A model generated the notes under the pieces. The model was given only the letters and a program-made list of their open reading frames with translations, did not search any database and was not told the DNA's origin. Of a stretch of DNA of 54,603 bases, positions 33,204 through 43,524 are shown in pieces. Every line of letters starts with the position of its first letter. Position 1 is the stretch's first letter. Made by a program: the position numbers and the translations under genes. The stretch is taken from positions 1,228-55,830 of the forward strand of contig QAXH01005234.1 of assembly GCA_004335635.1 (NCBI GenBank), in the 5' to 3' direction. Source of the DNA: Chloromonas sp. AAM2. Taxonomy: Eukaryota; Chlorophyta; Chlorophyceae; Chlamydomonadales; Chlamydomonadaceae.

Positions 33204-33525
33204 AAAAAAAGAAGTTTGCCAGTTCTGGACAATTCCTGTCAATGCCACTGGAACATGTGTTGGTGATGTTGTTTTAAAGTGTTATTGGGTATACTGTGGA
33301 GTTTGCACACTGTGTCACAGGTGTGTGTGTGTGTGTGTTTATCCTACACGCGGAGTATAGCGTGTTGTGGTAGCCGGGGCAAGGATTGTCCCAGGACTGG
33401 CACTCATTCGACTCCTCTACACGGTGGGCAGCTTGTGTGTCAAAGTAACCAGGACATATGGCACCACACTGGTTCCAGTGAAGGATACTTAAGTGTCCCA
33501 GAGCTGGCAAACTTTTGTTTTTTTT
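33204..33525. mobile_element. MITE-like element B (about 322 bp, inverted ends)
   Basis: The left end is AAAAAAAGAAGTTTGCCAG with TTCTGGACAAT. The right end, reverse-complemented, is AAAAAAAACAAAAGTTTGCC with AGCTCTGGGACA. The interior carries a (GT)n run at 33321-33338 and further internal copies of the CCCAGRACTGGCA motif, suggesting nested or rearranged copies. No coding capacity is seen. Confidence 0.65.
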
Positions 33526-33555
33526 GGGTCTGCTGTAACATGCATTGGTATTCGT

Positions 33556-35903
33556 TTAGGCTGTCTTTGTGAAGAATGGCAGTCCGTCAGGGAAGCCCCC
33601 AAAGGCCCAGATGGCTGTGAAGAGGGTGGTGGAGGTGATGATGGCCATACACGTCAGGAAGAGGCCGAAGGCCACGGGCTTGCGCACATGCAGCCGCTGC
33701 CCAATGGAGGTGATCAGACGGTCAAAGGAGGGCGCCAGGGCCACAGCCAATGCAAACCGAGCGGGACGCACAAAATTCTGTGACAAAAGTAGCACAGTTA
33801 GTACGCGAGTTTGCAAACCTCACCTCATTACCTGTAAGAGCGTCTCACAGAATGTTCACCAGCAGATGCTGCACACAAGCTATGCATCAGTCTGGCCAGG
33901 GCTGTCCTGGGACTGGCATTGAAACCAGTGTGTTTCAGAACATACACGTGTTGTCGTCCAGTGGAGGCTCTTCTATTGGGCACCACACGTGGTCGGTACA
34001 TAGAATAAGAAGGCATTCATGCACGTGCATAGCACAAGTCCGGCAGCATGAGTTGACATGTAAACTCAGCAGGTATGCAGGATGAACCTTCACCGCAAGG
34101 ATGGCATGCCTGGCTACCCGTCTGAGTCTGTCCCCCATGGTATTGCACAGCACTAGCAGTAAGGACAGCACTCAACACGGCTCAAGCCCTGCCTGCCGTC
34201 AGGCCTGCAGCCATCACACCAGTTGCACCTGACTCACCTGCACAGTCCAGAGCCCGGCATAGAACGCAAGGAATGGCTTCCACTGCCCTGGCTGCAGCGG
34301 GGTGGTGCCGGTCGCCTGCAAAGCAGTAGCTTCAAATCAGTGCGATTTGAAAGCAGTGCATTGATTCGATTGGCAATGCGACGTCGCACTCAAGAATCGG
34401 CCATTGCAAGCGCTGGTACTGGAGTATGCAAGTGTTCAGGCGTCAGCCCGCAGTCCACTTTTGCAACCATGGCAGAGCAATCTTACCAGGAAGCACGTCC
34501 GACGAAAACATCACCTGATTGCGCAAATTGGTACTGTCAAGTCGCACACAGCCAATCAGCCAGCTGCCAAATGTAATCATTACGTTGACCATGACTGAGG
34601 TAAAGGATAACGAGTTGAGGTGCTGGTCTCACCTTGATGAAAGCAATCCATGAAATAGTCAGACACGCCCCATACGTCACATTCCTGCATAGGCAATGAA
34701 GTCCACGTGATAATTACAAGAGAAACCGCTCAGCTGCGAAACCAAGCAAAGAAAACTGTCAACAAGAGGCAAAACTATCGGGGATGCTTGACCTGGTAAG
34801 CCAGGCTAGGGCGTGGGTCTGCATTTCAAACACGCTCAGCGTAGCGTGGTCGGCTCAATACCAGGCCACCACACACAATGACACTTCTGAAGGCAGAGCT
34901 CATAATGGCATTGTGGTCACTGACTGTAGGCAAATGATTCACAACTGTGGCAGTATGCACTTTGCAGCGAGGCAAGCTGCCAAGCAGCTGCGTCACAACT
35001 GCACTTTTGTTGCAGACACAGCTTGGTACTAAAAACTGGGAGGCTTGACCCAGCTGCATCATCCCCGCAGCACGCACGCACTCACGAGATGACACCATAG
35101 GATGCAAAGGCTCCCATCCCAAGAGATGCCAGCCTGGATTTCTCTTCTTTACTGCCCAAAAAGTACTGCAATGCACCAGACAGCAAACACGCGATTCCCA
35201 GAACATGCCTAATATGGGGCTGGAGAATACCGCCCAACGCACATTGTCAGTAGGTTTATATAACCAAATATCCAGTGTGTTTAACCTCCAATGCGTTGAC
35301 TTGGGCTGTTGCGTGTGCGATGCAATGTGCAAAACACACCGCACAATGCTTCAGTGTGCAGGTCAGAAGGTTAGTCATGACGAACACGACCTTCAATCAC
35401 AATCGTAATTGCAAAGTGAAGCTCATCAGTCAATCACAGCATTCTCACAGACTGAGCCCCACTCCCAACCTCAGCTGCAGCAGTTGACAGACAAATCCGC
35501 ATTCTCAGAAATGGGCCCCAAAGTTGAAAACATTGCACTTGCCTCCTTGACTCGTTGCCAAAGACTAGGTGGAGGTGCAGGGGTCGCAGGGTGCACTCCA
35601 TTTGAGCCTATCGACATGGTGCATGAAATTTCCAAACGCAAAAGTTCCAATTTGAGTGCGATCAGCAGTTGCCGCTTGCATCTTATGAGATTCATGTCCA
35701 ATGCCAGTGTGTCATTTGCACTCACCTGGTGTGCCCATGCTTCCATCCGAAGCAGGAGCAGTGGAACTCAGTTTGGGTTGGGCGGAGCTGGGATACGAGC
35801 TGTCAGACGATGCATGTAGAGGCAAGATACACGGCCTTACTCTGGCGGATTGTGCCAAGGACTTAGATTTGACCGGCAGACAACTCTGGTGCTGAAGGAA
35901 CAT
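33556..35903 (-). CDS. Plastid-targeted DUF1279/FAM210-like membrane protein
   Basis: Minus-strand exons 35903-35726, 35607-35543, 35165-35086, 34684-34633, 34315-34238 and 33777-33556 join to 224 residues. Exon 1 (MFLQHQSCLPVKSKSLAQ onwards) is rich in Ser, Ala, Lys and Arg with few acids, like a chloroplast transit peptide. A soluble stretch (PPPSLWQRVKEYFLGSKEEK) precedes membrane segments around ASYGVISNVTYGACLTISWI, QWKPFLAFYAGLWTVQNFV and a last one at LFLTCMAIITSTTLFTAIW. RPARFALAVALAPSFDRLI resembles the conserved R-x-A-x-A-x-ALAP core of plant DUF1279-type proteins. Function of the plant family is poorly defined. The exon 2/3 junction uses a GC donor. The gene is divergent from the HSP31-like gene. 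Family assignment is from memory of related sequences, so moderate. Confidence 0.75.
35166..35542 (-). other. GC-AG intron in the DUF1279-like gene
   Basis: The exon ends AAG GAG at 35543 and the intron begins GCAAGT. The acceptor TTGCAG ends at 35166. Both sides are phase 0 (VKE, then YFLGSKEEK). No GT donor nearby keeps the frame. Confidence 0.75.
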
Positions 35904-36172
35904 TGCGACGGCTCTTGTGGCAAATCTGCAATTGTCTAGTTTTTCTACAATTTAGGCTGAACAGCTTTTCGCAGATCTTCTGCCATTGCCGATTCTTCAT
36001 GCGCGAAGCCCTAATGACGCCGTTGAGGTTACATAATCAAGGCATAACGTCAAACTCTAGTGGGAGCCAGTGTGCTATACAAGGCGAAGCGTGAAGAGTC
36101 AAAGCAGCAGACAAACGCAAACCCTTCCTTCCTTGGACAGGCATCGCACAATCACTTACTTCCAGAATCATC
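35904..36172. promoter_or_regulatory. Divergent promoter region DUF1279-like/HSP31-like
   Basis: Only 269 bp separate the two start codons, so regulatory sequence is probably shared. No TATA box or other named element is evident. Confidence 0.5.
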
Positions 36173-39100
36173 ATGGCTAAGAAAGTTCTGATCTGCTGCA
36201 CGTCTGCCGACAAGCTCACGGACACAATCCCGACGGGATGCTGGTAAGCGCTTGTGTCTTGCTTGAATCAGATGTGTTGGCCACCTTGAATCACGTCATT
36301 TCAATCGCGAATTCGTGTGGTTCTGCTCAGCTGTGTGCTACCCACTGTTTCTCTTGATATCAGCATGGCGTGGCCTGCCAGATCAGGCACATTCTGTATC
36401 CAGCCCTTGTCCAGTTCAGGCATATGTTTCATCCAGACAGCGGGTGGGCACGCATCCCATGAGGCCTTTAATCACGTCATCTCAATCACGTCTCAACCCC
36501 GTCTCATCGGGGCTTCATGTCGTCTTGCTCAGCCCACTATTTACATCAGCATGGCTAGCCTGCCCTGTATTGAGCCCTTGTTGTATGCCACGATTTACTT
36601 GCAGGTTGGAGGAGGTGAGGAAGCATCATGCTGTGATGTGAGGTAGCCATCATGGTGCAGCCCAAGTACAGATGTCTTGCTGCTGCAATGCGAATCAGTC
36701 ACCATCCTCTCCGGAAGTACCTCATGGATACGGGTCATGTGAATGATGCAGTTTCTGAGGTTTTGAATCAATCTCGTTGCAAACAGGTGGCAGCTCCTTA
36801 CTTTGTGTTCACTGAGAAGGGCTATGAAGTGACCGTTGTCTCAATCAAGGGGGGCGAAGTACCGTTCGATGATGTGAGTCCCGAGGGCGTGCCTGGGGCC
36901 ATTGTTTATAGTATATCAGTGCAATAAGCACCCAGGTCATAAGCACAAGTCTAGAGAGCCACAGGCAACAGCATAGGCTAGCAAATGGACCGGTCGCTCT
37001 TCAAGATCAATGACAGTGAACGTTTAGCAAACACGTGGTATCACTGATTATCGCACCACGTGATTACGTCATCTAGTTAGCGGAACTGACTGCCGATGCC
37101 ACAGCACTCAGACCGACGTTCCTAGCACTGACTGTAGCAACAAGCTTCGTTAGCCCTGTACACATGTGGCAGGCTTCCCAGCACTCTTCACTCAACCACC
37201 TGTGCAAGCTAAGGGTGGTTGACAGTTGTACATCACCACTGTGTGCACATGCAGGCGTCTTTGAACCCGTGAGTGCCTAGCACACCAAGTAGTGAGCTGA
37301 AATTCTACTGTCTGAGTACGCGCCTGGTTTAGTATGCACAGGGCCGCTGCCAGCTCTGGCACAATCTGCACCGGTCATCACGTATGAATGTGTACAGCAT
37401 GCGCACAACCCGCAAATGTGCATACAAAGGAACGTACCAATGATAGCGTGCATATCATGTGCACACCCATACGCCACGCTGTGCATGTGGCTCCTATCAC
37501 CAGAATGCCGGCAATGCATGCTGTGGTTCCTAATCGTGAAACCATTCCTTGGTTGCAGCCCATACTTGACCAAGGAGGCCGAGAAGTTCCTCTTGGATGG
37601 TGGGTGTCTGTGCTGCGAGATTGAACTGCAGGCCTTCACACACTGCAGTTCTATGGCTTCAGTTTTGTCAGGTTCTCCTGCGATGATCAAGCCGGCGATC
37701 CTATGTTTTGAGTCACTATGGCAGCCTGACGTTCTAGGACCTGATTCTTGTTGTTCAACCGCACGAGTGACAGATTCAAGGATTGACCGTACATTCAATC
37801 GCTCAATGGGCACCTGGCCTGACTGAGCGTTGAGCCTGTCCAGTGAATTCGCTCACGGCTTTGTCTGCCTGTTGTCTGCAGACGCATGCATGCGGCTGGT
37901 CACCGAGACCAAGAAGCTCTCAGACGTCAATGCAGCGGACTATGACGCAATCTTCCTGTGAGTGGACCATACTGAGCGTACGTCAAAGCACTGTGCGTTA
38001 TTCAAGAGTCTTTGCTTCGCCCTTGTCCGCCAAATCCTCTGACGTCAAGCCAGAGCCCTGTTGCGGCCCCTCTCATCCATGCATGTGTCACGCTTAACCA
38101 GTTGGACAGCTCATTCATATGAATATGTTGAACGTTGTACTAGGGTGTTGATTTCATGCTACGCCATCTGCTGGTGCTTTCACACACGTCTCATGTCACG
38201 CTGTACGTGTTGGACAGCTAGGATGAGCTGCATGCGTGTGCGCAAGTTATGATACAAATCACTGAAGTGTGACCGCCCCCTTGTACGAACGAAAGTATGG
38301 ATTTATGCGTGCGAGTGCGCCGCAAGCTCACACTGTTGTACTGGCCACGATGGGGTCAATCTCATGCAACCATGTCTGCCAGTGGCTGCCCCCATGCCAA
38401 CAAGTTCACATGGCATGGTCCAGGTGTGCTGTGCCTGCAGGCCTGGGGGGCACGGAACCTGCATTGACTTCCCTGACAGCGCTGAGCTGCAGAAGGCACT
38501 GCAGCAGCTATGGGATGCAGGTATAAGCAATAAATTATAAATGACTAACTATGGTCAGGGGGTAGGCACGTCCGCGACTTTTGTCCCCTAACGAGAGTAG
38601 CCCAGTTTCTTCACGGCAATGGCCTAGGCATCCTCCGGGGAGCTTACGTAAAAATTCTGGGGCCATTCTAAGCTGGTTGGGAAACGGGGGGCGGGGGGGT
38701 GGCGGGAGAGTGTTAAAGGAAAAATGAGGGCTCAAGGGGAATTTGATTTGCAGGCCAACGACAAGTCAGAATCAAGCTCTGAACGTGCCATTGTGACGAG
38801 GGCATCGAGATCTGCACAATGGCATACTTTAAAAGCATCTGGAAACCCATGCTGGGCCCGGAAACGGTCGGAAGCCGGCAGGGGTGCCCGGACCTGCAGG
38901 GGTGACCCGGACGACTCCAACCCTGGGAACTGACTCAAACCTGGCAACTTCTTTGATTTCAACAGTGCATCAAAAAGCTGTCATGAGAGTGAGCACAACG
39001 GCATTCTCAACCCGGGGACGATCGGTACCCGCCAGATGGGTCCAGAAACGAGCGGTAACCGCCAGGTACTGTGACCCTAGAAACCAACCCAAACATGCAA

Positions 39101-40686
39101 AGTTCTTTGTTTTTAATAGTGCATTGAAAAGCTCTCATGAAATTGGGCACAACGGCATACTCAAAGTCTATAACGGACCTGAAGATTGGCTGTTAGGGGG
39201 GGCGGGGTTGTCAGGTACCACCCCCTGACAGAAAGCGAGTTAGGGGGTCGGCAGAATTTTGTACGCCTAACCCCAGACTGTGGTAGAAAAAAAATTAGAA
39301 AAGTAACAAGTAATCACCTGTCACTTGTGCATGTCATCACTGAAACTTTGCGCCTGGAACTGCATGTAGCTCTGTGCTGCCTGGGCCAAGCTGTGTGAGC
39401 AGGGCTCGGGTGCACGTTGACTGTGCTGAGATAGGCCTGGTTGATGGAAAGTCAACAAATCAGCCAGCCGAGCTACACTCAAAGCTACGTCGACTGTACT
39501 CAGAACAGGCCAATCTGTAATCAAATCATGTGAGGTCAGCGCTGCCCTTGCACAGCTGTCCAGCTGGCTGGCATGTTCACGTCTGGATGTATGCGCCATG
39601 GCTCTGGTTGTAGAGCCCTCCAACAGACAGGCCTGAGCCTGACCCAAGACTCTACCTCTGCGTGGCTCTCTGACTGACTGACCGACTGACTGACCGACTG
39701 TGACTGACCGACGCTGACTGACTGACCCTGCCTGACCGACCCTGACTCACCGACTCTGACTCACCGACTCTGACTCATCGGCTTGCCATGACTGGGGTTC
39801 CTCGCAGGCAAGGTGGTCGGCTCTGTTTGCCACGGTCCAACAGCTTTTGCTTCGATGGGCTCCATCATCAAGGGCAAGAAGGTAATCAATGGCCAGGGGG
39901 AAGCCAGGAACTCGGTCACACAGAAAAAAGAAGTTTGCCACTTCTGGTACAAAGAGCCTTGCCATCATGCTCCTTGGCTGTCAGCGCAATTCAACAGCCA
40001 TCGTTTGTTCTTGCATGCAGGTGACTGGGTTCAGCAATGACGAGGAGAATGCCGTGAACAAGGAGCGCGATGTGCCCTTCCTCCTTGAGGACAAACTCAA
40101 GGTGAGCATACCACTCGGAGCAGCTTGGCAAGGCACGCCGAAATGGAGTCGGATACTACGTGCGCGCTCAGCTGCTTTTGTTCCTTCTCCCCTTGGCCGG
40201 CTGGTGTTGTGGTTTCCAGCACACACATGTAGCGTTGATAGCTGCGCAGACAGTCAGTGACTGTTACATGCAGGATCGTGATGTTGCTGCCAGACATGTG
40301 AGAGCCTGGTGCCCATAGTGCCTAGCTATGTCAAGCCACAATCTTGCATAGATTGGGACAGGGACTAGATGTTGATCAAGCAAGTACTCTGACTCGACAT
40401 GGTGTTGACGCCCACCTAAGATTCTTCTCACCGATGCTGACAGGCACTAAGATGGGTTGGAATCCCTCCCCGCTTGTGAACGGAGCTGTGCAAGCATGTG
40501 TGTTGAAGCCTTTTCCTGTGGGGTTGCGGGACACTGTGTTCGCAGGAGCTGGGAGGCATTTACGAGAAGGGCCCAAACTGGGCGCCACATGCGGTGCGTG
40601 ACGGCCAGCTGGTGACGGGCCAGAACCCGGGGAGCAGCGAGGCAGCTGCAAAGCTGGTGGTTGAGGCCCTGGAGAGCAGCGCCTGA
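36173..40686 (+). CDS. HSP31/DJ-1/PfpI-family protein (class I amidotransferase-like fold)
   Basis: Ten exons: 36173-36243, 36605-36614, 36787-36873, 37255-37268, 37559-37599, 37882-37957, 38441-38520, 39808-39881, 40021-40101 and 40546-40686, giving 224 residues with all phases matching. The start is MAKKVLICCTSADKLTD. Key motifs are GCWLEEVAAPYF (candidate catalytic Glu), GYEVTVVSIKGGEVPFD, DYDAIFLPGGHGT and the nucleophile elbow VVGSVCHGPTAF (Cys then His). The C-terminus contains GPNWAPHAVRDGQLVTGQNP. HSP31-type proteins act as glutathione-independent glyoxalases, deglycase candidates or stress chaperones; the Cys-His-Glu set here fits an active enzyme. No targeting peptide is evident, so it is probably cytosolic. 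Exons 2 and 4 are 10 and 14 nt long. The intron between exons 7 and 8 is long (about 1.3 kb) and repeat-rich. Confidence 0.93.
36605..36614 (+). other. 10-nt microexon of the HSP31-like gene
   Basis: G-TTG-GAG-GAG lies between GCAG and GTGAGG. It completes the Trp codon begun in exon 1 and encodes L-E-E. The join gives GCWLEEVAAPYF, which matches the family, while direct joining of exons 1 and 3 would break the frame. Confidence 0.88.
37255..37268 (+). other. 14-nt microexon of the HSP31-like gene
   Basis: GCGTCTTTGAACCC is bounded by CATGCAG and GTGAGT. It links PFDD to PPYLTKEAEKFLLD as A-S-L-N-P in the correct phases (0 in, 2 out). Without it, exon 3 (phase 0) cannot join exon 5 (needs phase 2). 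Confidence 0.85.
38814..39165. repeat. Diverged tandem repeat, about 155-180 bp period, in HSP31-like intron 7
   Basis: A segment with AACTTCTTTGATTTCAACAG, GTGCATCAAAAAGCTGTCAT and GCACAACGGCATTCTCAA at about 38945-39010 recurs diverged at about 39101-39165. A third partial trace (GCACAATGGCATACTTTAAA) lies at about 38814. Confidence 0.7.
39663..39781. repeat. GACT/GACC-rich simple repeat next to a splice acceptor
   Basis: Degenerate tetranucleotide and longer-period CTGACTGAC/CCGACTGTGA repeats end about 25 bp before the acceptor of HSP31-like exon 8 (CTCGCAG ending at 39807). Confidence 0.8.
39917..39955 (+). mobile_element. Solo end of the MITE-like family
   Basis: AAAAAAGAAGTTTGCCAC followed by TTCTGG matches the left ends of elements A and B. 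It lies in HSP31-like intron 8. I found no clear matching right end, so it looks like a fragment. Confidence 0.55.
40454..40478 (+). repeat. SINE-like fragment, copy 3
   Basis: GGGTTGGAATCCCTCCCC then GCTTGTG matches the core of the repeats at 32031 and 50732. It lies in the last HSP31-like intron. Confidence 0.55.
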
Positions 40687-41640
40687 ACAGGGCAGACAGT
40701 GCAGCCACGACACATGATTACCAGTAACAACGTGTCTCGATCTGCCAGGGTGGCATGTTGGGTTTGAATGGGATTTGCTGGAAGCAGGCTCCGCTTTGCG
40801 AAGAGAATGGGTGATGTCTGAAGCAGCACACGCGAACTTGGGTTTGTCAAACAATTCCTGCTCAGTTCTCACTGCATTCTTGCGACATGTACTGTGCGTG
40901 CACATAAAGAAGCTCTGATCCGGTGCAGGCTGAGCAAGGCAGGCTGAGCAGGCAGGCTGAGCTGATACCTATTATCATGTTGATATGTGGCTATTGGATA
41001 AGATGTGATATTTTGATTTTGAGTGGCACCTCTGGCAGGGACAATGCTTCCCTGCCTTTGTAATGCAATGCGCTGCTTCATCATGACAACAGGCTGCCTT
41101 TAGATTTTTAAAGTATAGCAATAAAGGTCAGATCATGTGCACATGAACATGCATGCCCAAAGTAATACACCTCGCACCAGCCACGAAATGCATCTCTCAA
41201 AACATTAAAAAAAAGTGTGTCTGACGACTGGCGACGAATTTACAACAAAGGACATTTGGCGTCAGCAAAGTATAGTTGAGTCTCGCTTTCCGCACCGGAA
41301 GTGTTTGTGACAACTGGTGAACATTCAGGGCACGGTATATGCCGGGGCAAGCATTAGGGCCTAGCAGCGGGGGAGTTGGCCACATGCTGCATTAGCTGGG
41401 AGAAGCCACATGTCTGACCAGTAGATAGACTGCCCTAGTTTGCATCGCCATATTATCAGCAAGCCCTCACGAAACGATCGCAACGCCGAGCTCGACGAGC
41501 TCATGCACCACCTCGTCCTGGATCACGATGATCGTCAACCGGCAACCGCCCACGTGCCAGTCGGCAATCTGCGATCATCTGCCATCTGCAGTTCAGGTTT
41601 GTAGACGCGTGTAGCAGGCTGTTGCGAAACAGCTGAGAAC
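40687..41640. other. Intergenic region HSP31-like/uS12m
   Basis: No gene is seen. TGTAA at 41059-41063, 373 nt after the stop, is a candidate polyadenylation signal for the HSP31-like gene. A GCAGGCTGAGCA-type short repeat lies at about 40926-40962. Confidence 0.5.
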
Positions 41641-43524
41641 ATGCGGCAAGTATTTGGCAGCCTGCTACGCACACTGGCGGACCGAGCAGGGGTCCATGCA
41701 GGTAGGCAGTCTCCCCACCACATTGTCTGCTGTTGCTAGCCCGTTCGTTTGTGTGCGCATGCCTTGTGTAAGATGGCTGGGTGCATGCTCACTGTGCAGG
41801 GCTGAACGGGCCAAAGCCCATGCTGCTGGGCTTGTTAACATGCAACACGGTCACGAAGCCATCATGCCTCCAAAGTCGCAGCAATCTTTGGACATGCAAC
41901 GATGCTCTACATCAAACCGAAGCGCAACAGCAGCTCAGTCGCTGCTTAGCCGTGTCAGCTTTGACACATCATGCGAATTGTCAGTCATGCATGGAGGAGC
42001 CAGCCAGCGCATTGCATGCCACTCAGCCACTCAGTCATGGCCGCACATACCACCCGTCAAGCCTTCTAGCCAGCCATGCCCTCTGGCCGAGAGCATACGG
42101 GTGGCAGGAATCTCTTCTGGCCAGCCAGACCACCGCTAGCACTCCTAATTTTGCACCACAGGTGCGTTTTTGCGGGTGTGCTGAGCTACTGACGGGTTCT
42201 GCAACATGCAGGGATAGATCGCTTGTGGCTTTTCGTGGCCTGTCCAGCAGTGTGTCACCGCCATGCCCAAACCGTCCAAATCAATGCATGCTACAGCATG
42301 AGTCTCACGCGCTTTCCTTCATGTGGCAAGCAATCTCTGTGGAGTCGACATTGTCCGCGCCATTATTATTACTCTACATTGAAAGCATAGCATCATTTCA
42401 CTTGCACACTTGCACGCCTTCAGGTTCGATGGCTGACCATGAATCAATTGCTCAGAGGTGACAGGGCTGGGCCAGACGCCAAGAAGGGCAAGAGTCGCAC
42501 AGCCAAATTCTTGGGTGCGCCATTCAAGCGTGGCATATGTGTCAGGGTGGGTGGCAGCGCCAATACTGTGCAAGCAGTTGTGGCAGTTGCTTTCTGCCAG
42601 CATAGTTTTCTGGTTTACTTTTCAAGCCTGATTTTTTACAAGATCATCCTTGATTTGGCAGCCCCAGCGCCGTGCAGTTCTTAAAGCGATGTCGTTTCTT
42701 TGCTGGTGTTTCGTCATGTCTGCTTATTGTTCGTGTACCTCCCTCTGGCATTGGCATACGTGGTCTTTCACTGCATGTACAGTCATAGCGACTCCTCAAC
42801 CTGCAGTGGGAAGCAGTCGGGAAAACTTATGCAACAGCTCTGGCTTTGGAATGGTTGAAAGAAAGGTTTGGTGCTGTGGCGTTATCCAGGTTTACACAAC
42901 GGCCCCCAAGAAGCCGAACAGCGCTAACCGCAAGGTCTGCAAGGTCAAGCTCAGCAATGGCCTCAGCGTGGTGGCATACATTCCAGGCAAGTGATCAGTT
43001 ACACGGGCGGACGCCTAGGGGTCATAAAGCCAGTGTAAAGTGGGGAGTTCAGTAGCCCATGCAGCAACGGCTTCAATCGAGGCTGGATCTGCCTTTGTCG
43101 ATGGTTTGCCAGATAGTTGAGCACATCACATACAATTTCAGTTGGGGCCTGCAACATGGCAAGGCCTGCACATGATGAGTTTTGGCCCCATGACGCTGTG
43201 TGCAGGCGAAGGCCACAATCTGCAGGAGCACTCAGTGGTGTTACTAAGGGGTGGGCGCACCAAGGATCTCCCGGGCGTCAAATACCGTGTAGTACGTGGC
43301 AGGTGAGCAGCTGCTCGAGGTGATAGCGGCTACATGCACAACAGGTCACAAGCGTTATGATCACTCTGACACGGTGCTCATGACACACACCATCATGCCA
43401 CCATGGCATATCACAATGGTGTCACATGATGACCTGCCAAAACATGACATGCAGGTATGATTGCTCTGGCGTCAAGGACCGCAAGCGGTCACGCTCCAAG
43501 TACGGGACTAAGAAGCCGAAGTAG
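41641..43524 (+). CDS. MRPS12: Mitochondrial ribosomal protein uS12m (S12), nuclear-encoded
   Basis: Exons 41641-41701, 41800-42161, 42424-42546, 42890-42986, 43206-43302 and 43455-43524 join to 269 residues. The S12 domain begins [20 protein letters not shown] and includes [53 protein letters not shown] and the basic end KYGTKKPK. S12 lines the decoding site of the small ribosomal subunit. Exon 1 ([20 protein letters not shown]) is a good amphipathic mitochondrial presequence, which is why I favour the mitochondrion over the plastid. Exon 2 adds about 120 residues of unconserved sequence and could be mis-modelled. The intron splitting the IPG|EGHN codon run has a GC donor. TGTAA at 43667-43671 is a likely polyadenylation signal. 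Confidence 0.9.
42987..43205 (+). other. GC-AG intron in the uS12m gene
   Basis: The exon ends ATT CCA G and the intron begins GCAAGT (42987-42992). The acceptor TGTGCAG ends at 43205. The join restores [12 protein letters not shown], one of the most conserved strings in S12, so a GC donor is required. Confidence 0.9.

Larger units (their letters stand above)
31754..33555. other. Intergenic region with dispersed repeats
   Basis: This region separates the ends of the LysM-like gene (+) and the DUF1279-like gene (-), which converge here. It holds a SINE-like fragment at 32031-32076, MITE-related sequence near 32890-32945 and MITE-like element B. A 17-19 bp motif, GCCAGTTGCTGCAGACATG, occurs at about 31855 and about 32815. 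A 75-codon ORF at 32510-32737 has a hydrophobic start but no other support. Confidence 0.55.
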
